A DNA stretch of 64,000 nucleotides from NCBI GenBank assembly GCA_028673005.1, contig CM054116.1, positions 36,862,854 to 36,926,853 of the forward strand, given 5' to 3'. Within the stretch, counting starts at the first letter, position 1; the number at the start of each line of letters is the position of its first letter. The position numbers were made by a program, and so were the translations under genes. Positions 22,447 through 33,314 of this stretch are shown here, piece by piece. The stretch is from Tanypteryx hageni (taxonomy: Eukaryota > Arthropoda > Insecta > Odonata > Petaluridae). Under the pieces are notes generated by a model. The model was not told the origin of the DNA, did no database searches, and was given only the letters and a program-made list of their open reading frames with translations.

Positions 22447-23729
22447 ACCATAAATACACCACACGCAATTTTATTTATTTATATATATAATAGAGATGTG
22501 ATATGGTTATTTAATGTCATAAATTGTGTTGTGTATTAGATCATTTCTAAAATTTAGGGTGGTAAGAAGAAAAAACAAAAATCTCATAGAATTGATGAAT
22601 AGACATCTATTTTATTAATGTGGAACAGAAACAATATACTTCACAGAACTGAATTAAACTATAAAGATATAATGTGGAAAAATTTAATCATAAGCTAATC
22701 AAGAGAAAATATAAGCTATTAAATTATGAATCAACATTTCTAGGAATGAGGCAATAGGTGGCTTTGAAGCTAGAAGATATTTTGATTACTCATAATGAGG
22801 TATTAATTTTAAAACAAGTAGAAGAATTTTCTACCATACTGTATTGAAATACATTAACTGAAAGTAAGTAAACAAAGGAAGAAACTTGCCTACCAAAGGG
22901 TTTTCAGATATTCTTCCAGAAATCATGTGACATGCCATCAAGAACATGACGAAAAAGGTTGTTGTAATTAATGGCATCACAGAAGAAATATTCAAGACTT
23001 CTACCTCATGCATAAGGAGAAAAAACATACTAAAGTTACAAAACCATGAAGTATCTTTCTTTTGCAAAAAAGGTTGCAAAGAAGATTTGAGTATTTACTA
23101 CCCAATTTAACAGCATTTGAAAAATTTACAAAATACTTTCGTAGATACTTAATATCCAAATTTCAAAACATCTTGACTCAGCCTGACCATGAGAACAAAT
23201 GGGATTTTTCAAAAAGTATAACATGATGAATCACATCTGTAGCATATTGATTCATTGGTAGTCAGAGAGATAATCAGCAAGTATGATTTACATATTGGTA
23301 TTGCAAATGCAAAAAATCATTCAACTCTATCTAAAACTCATCCATATTTAATGCACTGAAGAAACAAGGAAAAAAATGTTCATATCTTTAATAAAAAATA
23401 TCTACAAAAATATGATGTCATCTTGAAGAAGAGGATCTCTATTTGCTGTAAAAATAATGAAGACTATTCACACACATGCTCTGGACACATGTGTAGGTTT
23501 ATGGGATGTTACTCCTCTCGAGAGACCCAATAGAACAGTCACACACCATGAACACTTTGCATACACAAAATACTCGGGTTTGCAGGAAAATAATCCTTGC
23601 CAGTGACTGCAATTCATCCATCTTCACATACACAAGTTTGTGGGATGTTATTCCATTACAGGGGATATACCAATCACACGAATGAACACATGGGTTTAGG
23701 GGTGATTAACCTCTCCAGGGACCCAATAA
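22447..23729. other. Non-coding stretch
   Basis: AT-rich, short frames only. At 23,470-23,700 two diverged repeats of CACACA...GGGATGTTA(C/T)TCC lie about 170 bases apart and may be the upstream part of the LINE fragment that follows. Confidence 0.5.
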
Positions 23730-24050
23730 AACAGGCACTCACAGATACACGAAGAGTATTAAATCTATGCTTTGCCAATGACAATGTATTGTTTGCATGA
23801 AGCCCAGAAGAGCTCCAAGTAACTGTAATGGACAAGCAGAAATTATGGATATAAATTAATCTTAATAAAACTAATGTCATGTACAACTCTTTTACAGATT
23901 CTCAGAATATATACATCAAAGGAGTAGAACTTCATTAATTTTCAAGTTATGTTTATTTGGATCGACTCACTACAATAATAAAATTACATTTTGGAGATAT
24001 CTACAGGAGAATGAATATGGTATGGAGTGCATTCAGACAATATGCAAGCG
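23730..24050 (+). pseudogene. LINE reverse-transcriptase 3' fragment (motif C region)
   Basis: The reading LCFANDNVLFA, stop, SPEELQVTVMDKQ, then INLNKTNVMYNSF, IYIKGVELH and IYRRMNMVWSAFRQYASVL is the stretch after the RT motif C of a LINE (usual FADD.VL.A.S.EELQ...GL.IN..KTK.M). The catalytic ADD reads AND here and several stops interrupt it, so it is an old remnant with no recognisable ends. Confidence 0.6.
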
Positions 24051-24454
24051 TCTTACTTACTAGTATAATCCTCATACTATTTTCTTTTGCAACCAAACAT
24101 TTGAGGATTAATATTTTCAACTTTTCAAATCTAAAATTTTGGGTTGTAAAATTATTCTAATACAAGGATTATGTCTGCAAATAGACTATTTTAAAATAAA
24201 ACCATGGTAGAGGGGTGCTTAGCATTTCTGGCTCGTAATGGCAAAGGCATGCATGTATATGCTCATCTTTGTCATAACTTTCACGACATTTAGAGCAGTG
24301 GTTTCCAATGTCTCATTGGGGTGCCATAGCTGATTTTTAGGGATGCGATGAAAAACTTTGTTTGCCAGACAAATCAATGTATTGGATGTGCTGATAGGTA
24401 ATTAGGGCATTAATTTTTTCTCTTATAATTTCATTATGGTATAGTATCAATTAA

Positions 24455-25180
24455 CCTTTTTGCTGCTATGGACTTGAAGCTTCTGTGTCAGCCATGTGCG
24501 CAGAGTTCAGTGATCTTGGAGCACCCCTGTGCTGAATACTTTCTCTAGGAGCTCTGCATCTACGTTCTTTTGTTCGTCTTTTAATCCCTTTGTATTTTAA
24601 AAGTTATTTTGTCAATCATTTACATTCATATTGATTATTAACCATCTCGAAAAAATACTTTCATCTTTTTTGTTGATTCTTTTTATTAATAGCAAAAGAA
24701 AACAAAAGAATCTAAACGCGACTAAAAAAAGTTGGTTTGAGAACGGGATGTATTACGTATGAAAGTTGACACAGAACTGAAGATATTTCTGGCTTTTTTC
24801 AGTCTGTTTTAGGGCATAGAGGGTGAGAAAAATGATGGCCAAGGGACGAAAAAGGTTTTATGCGGGTGCAAAAAGCCCAGGGAAACGAAGTAGAAGCAGC
24901 CTTTTTCATCATCCAAGGTTAGACTAAAAACAGATTGAAAATATGTGTCTACGTCATCTACAGAGTGCCTAAAACATCTGTTAGTACCACAAAAATCCAC
25001 GGCACTTCATTAGCATCGATACGACTGAAAGTGTTTTGAGCAGCGAACGGAAAAGCTTGAAACGCATATATGTGTCGTTAGCAGTCAAGACACCACTCTG
25101 CCTGCCCGCATATATGCATCGATAGCAGTAGCGGCTGTGCGCTACCTCGACGCGTATATGCGTCAATAGCAGCGAAAGGG
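24455..25180. mobile_element. piggyBac-type MITE flanked by TTAA
   Basis: TTAA at 24451-24454 and 25181-25184 bracket an inverted repeat: CCTTTTTGCTGCTATGGAC on the left and, reverse-complemented, CCCTTTCGCTGCTATTGACG on the right. TTAA target sites and CCCTTT-like termini are diagnostic of the piggyBac superfamily. The right subterminal region has GCATATATGCATCGATAGCA-type repeats of the terminal motif (25060-25165). No transposase motif lies inside, so the element would depend on an enzyme in trans. Confidence 0.65.
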
Positions 25181-25184
25181 TTAA

Positions 25185-26025
25185 TGGATGCATCCAAATG
25201 CTGTAATACCCATATACAAGGGGCAAGAGGGGACATTTTCTCTCCCCTAAATTTCATGAAAAATTGCACATAATACATATAAAAGCCCATATCTTTTCAT
25301 TGTTTGGTTATATATTATACAGCTTTTGTCTCACCCTGAAAAGATTTCTCCGGGCACCCATGCCCAAATGTAAAAATATAAAAACCTTGTTTCTAGGCTG
25401 GGTTGCTGTGAAATTCTTTTTATTTTTGAAAGGGTGCTATGCATTTAGAAAGTTAGGGAATAACTGACTTAATGTGACATATATAATTGGGAAACCTGTT
25501 TTTGTTTAATAAATTATTATAATTATTATTACTAAATATAGTCTCAAAGGAAATTTTATGACCAGTGTGTTCTGATTTGCAGGTGCAAAACATGGACCAT
25601 GAATACTGGAATTATCCAGCACCTAAAAACAACTCAGAGGATCATGGAGAAGATGGGTCCACTGCCATCTAGCATGAAGTGCAAATATGGTTTCTTAGGA
25701 AAAATTATATAATATTTGGAAAGCACAATGGAAAATGTACATCCTAATTTAATATGCCTGAATGCATATAATAGACTGCAAAAGTTGGTGGAAAGCAGGA
25801 GAAAAATTCTGCCTTGGCTAGGAATTGAACCAGTGTCTTTCACTTGCTAGGAGTTAGATGAATAAAATAGACAAAATTGATGGATGAAAAAAAAGTAACA
25901 ACATTTTGAGAAAAATAGGAGAGAAGACAATGATAATACACTAGATGTAGCGTATTATCATTACTGGCAGTAGCTTAGTGGGAAATATAAGCCCCTACCA
26001 AAAAATATGGGATTCACACTGTCAA
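25185..26025. other. Non-coding stretch with a possible SINE remnant
   Basis: AT-rich with short frames. On the minus strand near 25805-25865 GGTTCAATTCCTAGCCAAGG resembles a tRNA-type B box and following sequence of a tRNA-derived SINE, but no A box is evident. Nothing else is named. Confidence 0.35.
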
Positions 26026-26033
26026 ATCATGGC

Positions 26034-27442
26034 CGTTCCAGGACATATTGTCCAAAGACATTTCTTCCAAAGACATTTTGTCCAAGGACATTTTGTCCAA
26101 AGACATTTCATCCAGTAGTTATTTTGTCCAAAGACAATTTATCCAGTGGATATTTCATCCAAAGATAATTCGTCCAATGGATATTTCATCCAATAGATAT
26201 TTTGTCCAAAGACATTTTGTCCAATGTTTATTTCGTCCTACATTTTGTCCAATTAATATTATATAGACATTTCATACAGAGAAATAGGAATGGGGAACAG
26301 GGGGAGGGCACAAGGAAACTTCAACTGATATAGACGATATGCATATCTATCAATTTGGAATTATACATAGATTTCATAAAAGTATAAATTGAAATGGAAA
26401 GAACTGCAGGGAAGGGGGGGGGGTACAAATAACCTTCATCTGATATAGGTGATATGGGTGTCTATCAACTCATACCATGTATTACCCTATGCCAATGATA
26501 GCCAGGAAGGTGAGATTATCAACAACTGAATATAGTTTGTTTTTGTTACTTTTTATGCATTATGTTTTATGTTAATTTGTTTAATACCTAGCAACTCACC
26601 AGACAGTACTTTCCATTTTAATTTATGCTTATATAAAATCTATGTTTAATTCAGAATCAATAGACACCCATATCGTCTATATCAGATAGGTTTACTTGTA
26701 CCCCCTAAGTGAAACCCCTTCCCTGCGGTGCTTTCCATTTTAATTTATGCTTTTATAAAATCTATGCTTAATTCCAAGTTGATAGGCACCCATATCAGAT
26801 GAAGTTTCCTTGTACACCCCCATCCCCCCTTCCCTACCATTGCTTTCCATTTTAATTTACGCTTTTATAAAATCCATGTTTAATTCCGATTCAAAGGACA
26901 CCCATATTGCCTATACCAGATGAAGTTTCCTTCCCCCCTTCCCTGCAGTGCTTTCTGTTTTAATTTACGATTTTATAAAATCTGTTTAATTCCGAGTCAA
27001 TAGACATCCGTATCGCCTATATCAAATGAAGTTTCCTTGTCCCCCCATTCCTCCCCCTTCCCTGCCATTTTAATTTACGCAATGGACACCCATATTGCCT
27101 ATATCAAATGCTGTTTCCTTTTCCCATCCCTATTTCTCTGTACGAAATGTCTATATAATATTAATTAGACGAAATGTCGGATGAAATAAACATTGGATGA
27201 AATTTCTTTGAACGAAATATCTATTGGATGAAATGTCTTTGGTCAAAATATCCATTGGACGAGTTGTCTTTGGACAAAATATCCATTGGATGAATTGTAT
27301 GTGGATGAAATGTCTTTGGATGAAATATCCATTGGACAAAATGTCGTTGGATGAAATGTCCTTGGACGAAATGCCCTTAGATGAAATGTCTTTGGACGAA
27401 ATGTCCTTGGAGAAAATGTCTTGGATGAAATGTCTGTGAACC
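26034..27442. mobile_element. Foldback-like element with iterated inverted repeats
   Basis: An identical 8-bp duplication ATCATGGC flanks the element (26026-26033 and 27443-27450). Its arms (about 26034-26480 and 26930-27442) are inverted copies, each starting (C/G)GTTC(C/A)(A/C)(G/A)GACAT and built from many copies of a 13-15-base unit such as GACATTTTGTCCAAA or GATATTTCATCCAAT. The middle holds about five tandem copies of a unit near 110 bases (TTCCATTTTAATTTATGC...CCTTCCCTGC), and inverted copies of the same unit sit at the inner edge of the left arm. No transposase is present. Long arms of short tandem repeats with 8-bp duplications recall Foldback/Galileo elements of the P superfamily, but that affiliation is inferred. 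Confidence 0.65.
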
Positions 27443-27789
27443 ATCATGGCATATATGATTCAGAGGGGTGTTGGGGCTCCTATCCACCGTGGACTGGCAC
27501 TGCGGTGGCAGTGGAACTTGAACTTGTAATAGCACATGCTTCCTTTATTACACTATGGCACGTGGGGTGGGAGAAAACCAATAATTGCAATACTATAATT
27601 TTAAAAAATTTAAAGCATAAATAACTGTTTTATTGACCTTTTCACATTGAAAAAATTATAAAGATATAATAACGACAAATTGAAGACGGTAAAAATAACA
27701 TTTTTTTGAAAGTACATACAAGAAAAGATTGGTTTCCGTAGCATCAAGTTCATGTTGGAAATTATACTTTGGACTGTTCTTATTTTTAT

Positions 27790-28464
27790 ATTTGTGTAAT
27801 ACTCAGTTTCCTCTAGGAGAGAATCAGGAAAATATAATTGCCACATACCTAAAATGTCTGTAACCCCACGAGCATTTCCCACTGGTCCCGGAAGATATCT
27901 TACTAAGTTACACTTTTCAACCTGAGTCCTTTTCGGGGGCCTTACTGCCCATTCTGTCATTCCATCTTTTCCAGTAAATACAAGCCTTTTGATGGATGTT
28001 CGTAATCATCTTTGCTTTCCTCTTATGCAGAGTCGTGTTCCGATTGAGTAGTAATGCCCTCTGGAATGTCATCATCAATATTGCCCAAATCTGCATTTTC
28101 TTCATCAGTGTCACAATCAAACATTTCTAATATATACAAACGTTTGACTTCGTTCATGGTGAAAAATACAATATACTTTCTAAAAATCAAAATAAATCTA
28201 TAATATTGAAAAGAAAATAAAGAATAAATAAAGGAGACCAAAATATAGACTATACTTACCTGAGAGCATGCACGGCAGGGAATCGACCAATATGGATAGA
28301 AAAGACATGCACATGTTCTTTGGCCACCAGCTGAACTTTAACTGAGTTTAAAGTGGCAAACAGGAAAGTAGACAGCGTATAAACGCTACATTGTGGCAGA
28401 ACGCTTAGATATACAAATTATTTGAAACGGGCAGGGATTTGCCACTGGCGCATGCTATGGCGGG
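27790..28464 (-). pseudogene. piggyBac transposase N-terminus with its 5' terminal repeat
   Basis: The minus strand starts at TTAA (28465-28468) followed by CCCGCCATAGCATGCGCC, a piggyBac-type end, then about 300 bases of leader and an ATG at 28157. The protein begins MNEVKRLYILEMFDCDTDEE and continues acidic (DDDIPEGITTQSEHD). It breaks by a TAA after EHDSA and a frame change near 27960, then gives PPKRTQVEKCNLVRYLPGPV and TDILGMWQLYFPDSLLEE, the usual approach to the DDE_Tnp_1_7 domain of piggyBac transposases. Homology is lost near 27790, before the catalytic aspartates. No 3' TTAA end was found, so this is a 5' fragment. Confidence 0.65.
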
Positions 28465-28616
28465 TTAACTATACCTCCGATCATTAGTTATTGTAATCAT
28501 AAGCGGATTTTCAAAACTTGATATTTTGAAAAAGGTGCTGTTTATTGTTACCAGCTGCTTAGTGTTGTCAATGAAACTGAACCCAATGAGGTCACATTAA
28601 GTAGCACATATTATAC

Positions 28617-28880
28617 TAGTGGTTCTTAAACTTTCAATTGTTGTGGCCCTCTTGAATATCATGTGGCTCCTTTTGAATTGAAAATAGTAAAAATAAAAAA
28701 CTTTAACACAAATTTATTTATTTTATAATACTATTAATAATTTTATAACATTCTATTTCATAAAATTCTCTAATAAAATTTTATTATTCATGAAAATTGT
28801 ATTTTTTGGCATTTCACCTTGCATTCAAAATAAATTTGCAGCTCTCTGGTGGGCCACAGCTCTTATTTTGAGAAACACTG
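28617..28880. mobile_element. hAT MITE with perfect 8-bp target duplication
   Basis: TATTATAC occurs at 28609-28616 and 28881-28888. The ends TAGTGGTTCTTAAACTTT and (reverse complement) CAGTGTTTCTCAAAATAAG form the inverted repeat. The interior is AT-rich with TGTGGCCCTCTTG and GGTGGGCCACAGC subterminal blocks. The element is 264 bases and non-coding. Confidence 0.75.
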
Positions 28881-28888
28881 TATTATAC

Positions 28889-29110
28889 TACTGATAATAA
28901 AGAGGACAGCTGACTGGATTGGGTATTTCTTGAGGAGAGGGAGCATGGTTAAAGAAATGATTGAAGGCAAATGAGGAGGACAAAAGAAAAGATTTCATCT
29001 TATAGGAAACTTGAAGTGGAAAGAGTTAGTATAAAATGAAGAAGGGCACAGAGGACAGAATAGAGTGTAGACTCTGGTTTAATCCATTATCATGGGCCTG
29101 TCAGCAGACT
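28889..29110 (+). pseudogene. LINE ORF2 C-terminal fragment
   Basis: The reading KRTADWIGYFLRRGSMVKEM, then IEGK, stop, and KRFHLIGNLKW matches the C-terminal block seen in the LINE at 34.5-36.1 kb (KRKANWIGYTLRR...ILEGK), so both come from the same LINE group. It is 5'-truncated to a few dozen codons. Confidence 0.55.
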
Positions 29111-29343
29111 GATCACTAGTGATCTTTAAATTATGTTTTTATATATATATATGAAATGAAAAGGTAGTGATGAGGGTGGCAACAAGGTGTTGAAGGAAGC
29201 CCAGCGGATACTTACCAAGTCGGGGATCAAGATGGCAGGCTGCTGGGGGGGTCGAAGAGACACGTTGAACATAAAAAACACAAAAAAACACGCAAGCTTA
29301 TCGGGTCTATGCCCTTCTTCAGCGATAGAGTAACTGATATATA

Positions 29344-29389
29344 TCATTATATATCGACGACTCTTACAGAGGAGGATATATATAACATA
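29344..29389 (+). mobile_element. Helitron-like 5' tip
   Basis: Begins TCATTATATATCGACGACTC after an A, the same start as the Helitron-like unit at 30919. It is cut after 46 bases by the CTAG end of an inverted unit. A matching inverted tip sits at 31689-31739. Confidence 0.5.
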
Positions 29390-30176
29390 CTAGTAGTTGG
29401 TGCTTGCATACTACAAGCATTTCATCTCACATTCAAAAAACATTCATTTTTCAGACAGACATTTCATCATTACAAATATTCTTTTAATTCTAAAGATTTC
29501 ACCTCCGCAGCGATTTCCGTTTTCCCCAAATGTAAAAATAATAGTTTTAAACAATCCCCAAATGTTGCAATTTAAAAATTTTTACACTTTCTCCATTATG
29601 GGGTACTAATGCTACACATTTTAGCAAAATTTTAAAGTTGTAACACTTCTAGAAGTCAAATAATATTTTCTAATTGTTTAAATTTAAATAGTTTTTAACG
29701 GCCGCCGAAATTCATGTATGGTAAAATTGAAATGTTTTTCTGTGCTAGTTCACTACTTTGTACATAACTTGAAAATTTCAGTTCCATAGCTCATCCCGTA
29801 ATGTCTAAACAGTTATGTATTTCTTTAAATTTTAAGAATTTTTAACTGCCAAAGAAATTAAAATATCAAAATTTGTATATTCCTTATTTCGTTTTATTAC
29901 GAATTCTTCTTATAAAAAAATTTCAACTCTGTAGCACATGCAGAAATACATAAACCTTGAAAATTTGTTTAAACAATTGCGAATTTTTAGCTGCCGCATT
30001 GTTGTACTTTTTGAAGATTTTCGTTTTTTCTGGTCGGTTTTGCACAAAATACTACATATGAAAAAAATTTCGAATCTCCAGCTCATCTGGAAGTGCCTAA
30101 ACATTAGTATCCTCCTATATATATATATGTTATCTCCTCCTCCTCCTCCTCTGTAAGGAACGTCTATATATAATGA
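29390..30176 (-). mobile_element. Helitron-like non-autonomous element, unit 1
   Basis: On the minus strand it starts TCATTATATATAGACGTTCC and ends with a short hairpin, then CTAG. Helitrons start with TC, end with CTRR after a hairpin, and insert between A and T without duplicating the target. The base left of CTAG here is A, as expected. The interior is composed of diverged repeats of about 175 bases, each with a TTTAAACAATT-like core and an AATTTTTA(A/G)C(G/T)GCCGC block. It abuts unit 2 directly (GA|CTAG at 30176/30177). Confidence 0.6.
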
Positions 30177-30918
30177 CTAGTAGTTGGTGCTTGCATACTG
30201 AAAGCATTTCATCTCACATTAAAAGAACATTCATTTTTCAGACAGAAATTTCAACATTACAAATGGTCTTTTAATTCTAAAGATTTCATTTCTGCAGCGA
30301 TTTTCGTTTTTCCCACATGTAAGAATAATAGTTTAAAACCATCTCCAAATGTCGCAATTTTAAAAATTTACACTTTCTTCATTATAAGGTTCTAATGCTA
30401 CACATTTTTGCCAAATTTTAAAGTTGTAGCACTTCTAGAAATAAAATAATATTTTTGTAATTGTTTAAATTTAAATAATTTTTAACGGCCGCCGCAATAT
30501 ATATATATGGTAAAATTGAAATGTTTATTTGTGCAAATTTACTACTCTGTAAATAATTTGAAAATTTCAGCTTCCTAGCTCATCCCATAGTACCTAAACA
30601 GCTATCTATTTGTTTAAACTTTAAGAATTTTTAACTGCCAAAAAAATTAAAATATCAAAATTTGTATAAACCCTATTTCGTTCTTTTAAAAATTCTACTT
30701 ATAAAAAAAATTTCAACTCCGTGGCACATTTGTAAATATATAAACCTTGAAAATTTGTTTAAACAATTGCGAATTTTTAGCGGCCGCATTGTTGCACTTT
30801 TTAAAGATTTTCGTTTTTTCTAGTCGGTTTTACACAAAATCCTACCTAAGAAAAAAATAACGAATCTCCAGCACATCTGGATGTGCCTAAACATTAGTAT
30901 CCTCCTGTTATATATATA
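30177..30918 (-). mobile_element. Helitron-like element, unit 2
   Basis: It shares about 90% of unit 1's layout by reading. Its CTAG end (30177) directly adjoins unit 1's TC end in head-to-tail order. Its 5' tip is missing, replaced at 30919 by the start of an oppositely oriented unit, which makes the centre of a large palindrome. Confidence 0.6.
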
Positions 30919-31688
30919 TCATTATATATCGACGACTCTTACATAGGAGGAGATAACATATAGGAGGATACTAATGTTTAGGCACTTCCAGATGTGCTGG
31001 AGATTCGAATTTTTTTTCATAGGTAGGATTTTGTGCAAAACCGACTAGAAAAAACGAAAATCTTGAAAAAGTGCAACAATGCGGCCGCTAAAAATTCGCA
31101 ATTGTTTAAACAAATTTTAGGTTTATGTATTTCCAAATGTGCTACTGAGTTAAAAAAATTTTTATAAGTAGAATTCTTAAAAAAACGAATTAGGGATTAT
31201 AAAAATTTTGATATTTTAATTTTTTTGGCAGTAAAAAATTCCTCAAGTTTAAACAAATAGATAGCTGTTTAGGTGCTACCAGGCGAGTTAGTGAGCTGAA
31301 ATTTTCAACTTATATAAAGTTTAGTCTTTTTAAACAAATAAACATCTCAGAGTAGTTATAAAATTCTTATTGCGGCCGTTAAAAATTATTTAAATTTAAA
31401 CAATTAGAAAAATATTATTTCACTTCTTATTGTGCTACAATGTTAAAATTTGGCATAAATGTGTGGCATTATTAAGCCAATGTGGAAAACGTATAGTATT
31501 CCTAAAATTGCAAAAATTAGCGATTGTTTTACTCCATTATTGTTCCATAAGGAAAAAACGAAAATCGGCCCTGAGGAGAAATCTTATGAATTAAAGAAAT
31601 ATTTCTCATGATGAAATATCTCTCTGAAAAATTAATGTATTTTTAAGGTGAGATGATATGCTTGCAGAATGCAAGCGCCTTTTACTAG
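30919..31688 (+). mobile_element. Helitron-like element, unit 3
   Basis: Starts TCATTATATATCGACGACTC and ends GCTTGCAGAATGCAAGC (a 7-base stem with a 3-base loop), eight bases, then CTAG (31685-31688) followed by T. The body is the reverse complement of unit 2 with modest divergence, including GCGGCCGC at about 31081. Units 2 and 3 form arms of about 0.7 kb around a spacer of a few tens of bases. Confidence 0.65.
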
Positions 31689-33223
31689 TATGTTATATCC
31701 TCCTCCTCCTCCTCTGTAAGGAATGTCTATATAGAATGATAACAGTAGGATACTAATCTCCAGCCCAAACTACAAGAGCTAGAGAGCTGAGAGTTTTAAT
31801 TTTTGTAGATATGATGGAGAAACCTTCAGATAAAATGAGACTTCTTACCTAAGTGACATGAGTTCGACTCCAGAAATTCTGAAAGTTGCGTTTTTCCCAT
31901 AAGAAAAGCATTGCGCCATTTTTGTAAATTAATTATGGGCACTTGCCGGTAAGCTAGAAAGATGAAATTTTCAGTGTTGCTAGATGGACGCAATATCTAT
32001 TAGGAATTATTGTCACTTTTGCTTACAGTGTCTTGGGTTCGACTCCAGAGACCCCGGAATATCTCCCATAAGTTAGCATGGGAATACGCAATCCAGTGTG
32101 TAGACCAATCTAATAAGTTTAGGAAGCTGATATTTTGCAAGTTTATAGAACTTTTCTCATAACCAACTACAAAAATCGAAAATTTAAAAATTGTAAATTT
32201 TAGGGGTTGTTTTAACCCCATTTGTACATTGAAGTTTAATAATATTTTAGATAAATAGATAGATAATCGTCTTTATTCGGGCGAAATTTAGACCATAAGG
32301 TCCATTCTTACATTTAATTTTAGGTACTACGGGATGAGCTAGGAAGCTGCAATTTTCAAATTATTTACAGAATAGTGCACTTGCACAAATAAACATTTCA
32401 ATCTCTCTATATATATATTGTGGCAACCGTTAAAAATGTTTAAATTTTAATCAATTAGAAAAAATTTATTTTATTTAAAATTTGGCTGAAATGTGTAGCA
32501 TTAGTACCTCATAATGGTAAAAGTAAAATTTTTATCTTGGAACTATATGCTGTAGGTACGAGTTTTTGAAATCATTTCGTAGAAAATTATACATAGAAAA
32601 AAATAAAATTTTGAAAAAGTTAAAAAATTTGACCACTAATAATTCGCAATTGTTTAAACATATTTTTGAGGTTTATGTATTACCGAATGTGCTACGGAGC
32701 TAACATTTTTTTAGAGGTAGTGTTTGCAAAAAAACGAAATAGGGGATATAGAAATTTTGATATTTTAATTTATTTGGCAGTAAAAAATTCTTAAAGTTTA
32801 AACAAATAGGTAAATGTTTAGATACTACGGGGCTAGTTAGAGAGCTGAAATTTTCAAGTTATTTAGAGTTTAGTCTATTTAAACGAATAAACATTTCATT
32901 GTATCTATGAAATTCTTATTGCGGCCGTTAAAAATTATTATAATTTAAACAATTAGATAAATGTTATTTCACTTCTAAATGTGCTACAAATTTGAAATTT
33001 GGCATAAATGTGTGGCATTATTAACCCAATGTGGAAAACGTATAATATTCATAAAATTGCAAAAATTATCAATTGTTTTACTCCATAATTGTTCCATAAG
33101 TAAAAAAAGAAATTTTGTCCCTAGGACAAATCTTTTGAATTTAAGAAATATTTCCCATCTCTAAAAAATTAATGTTTTTTCAAGGTAAGATGAAATGCTT
33201 GCAGTATGCAAGCACCTTCTACT

Positions 33224-33225
<2 letters not shown>
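31689..33225 (+). mobile_element. Inverted Helitron 5' tip and longer unit 4
   Basis: 31689-31739 is an inverted 5' tip (reverse complement TCATTCTATATAGACATTCC) followed by T. From about 31740 a longer, more diverged unit runs to 33225. It ends with the hairpin TGCTTGCAGTATGCAAGCA, seven bases, then CTAG (33222-33225) and T. It contains two GTTCGACTCCAG stretches (about 31862 and 32037) inside 500 bases not found in units 1-3, and GATAGATAGATAATCGTCTT-type sequence near 32255. Confidence 0.55.

Positions 33226-33312
<87 letters not shown>
33226..33312. repeat. (GT)n(AT)n microsatellite
   Basis: A short TG run passes into about 75 bases of pure AT. It begins at the 3' CTAG of the Helitron-like unit. 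The matching run in the second duplication unit is 6 bases shorter, the largest difference noticed between units. Confidence 0.9.

Positions 33313-33314
<2 letters not shown>

Noticed and set aside
24296..24450. hAT MITE from CAGTGGTTTCCAATG
   Set aside because: Only one end was seen, with no matching end or 8-bp duplication nearby.
26048..26266. Repeat-rich peptide frames (KDISSKDILSKD) as a protein or CRISPR-like array
   Set aside because: The period comes from the 13-15-base DNA repeats of the foldback-like arms; spacers are not unique and the frames have no independent signal.
31855..32055. tRNA genes suggested by GTTCGACTCC boxes
   Set aside because: No A box, acceptor stem or cloverleaf could be built around either site; they lie within a transposon.
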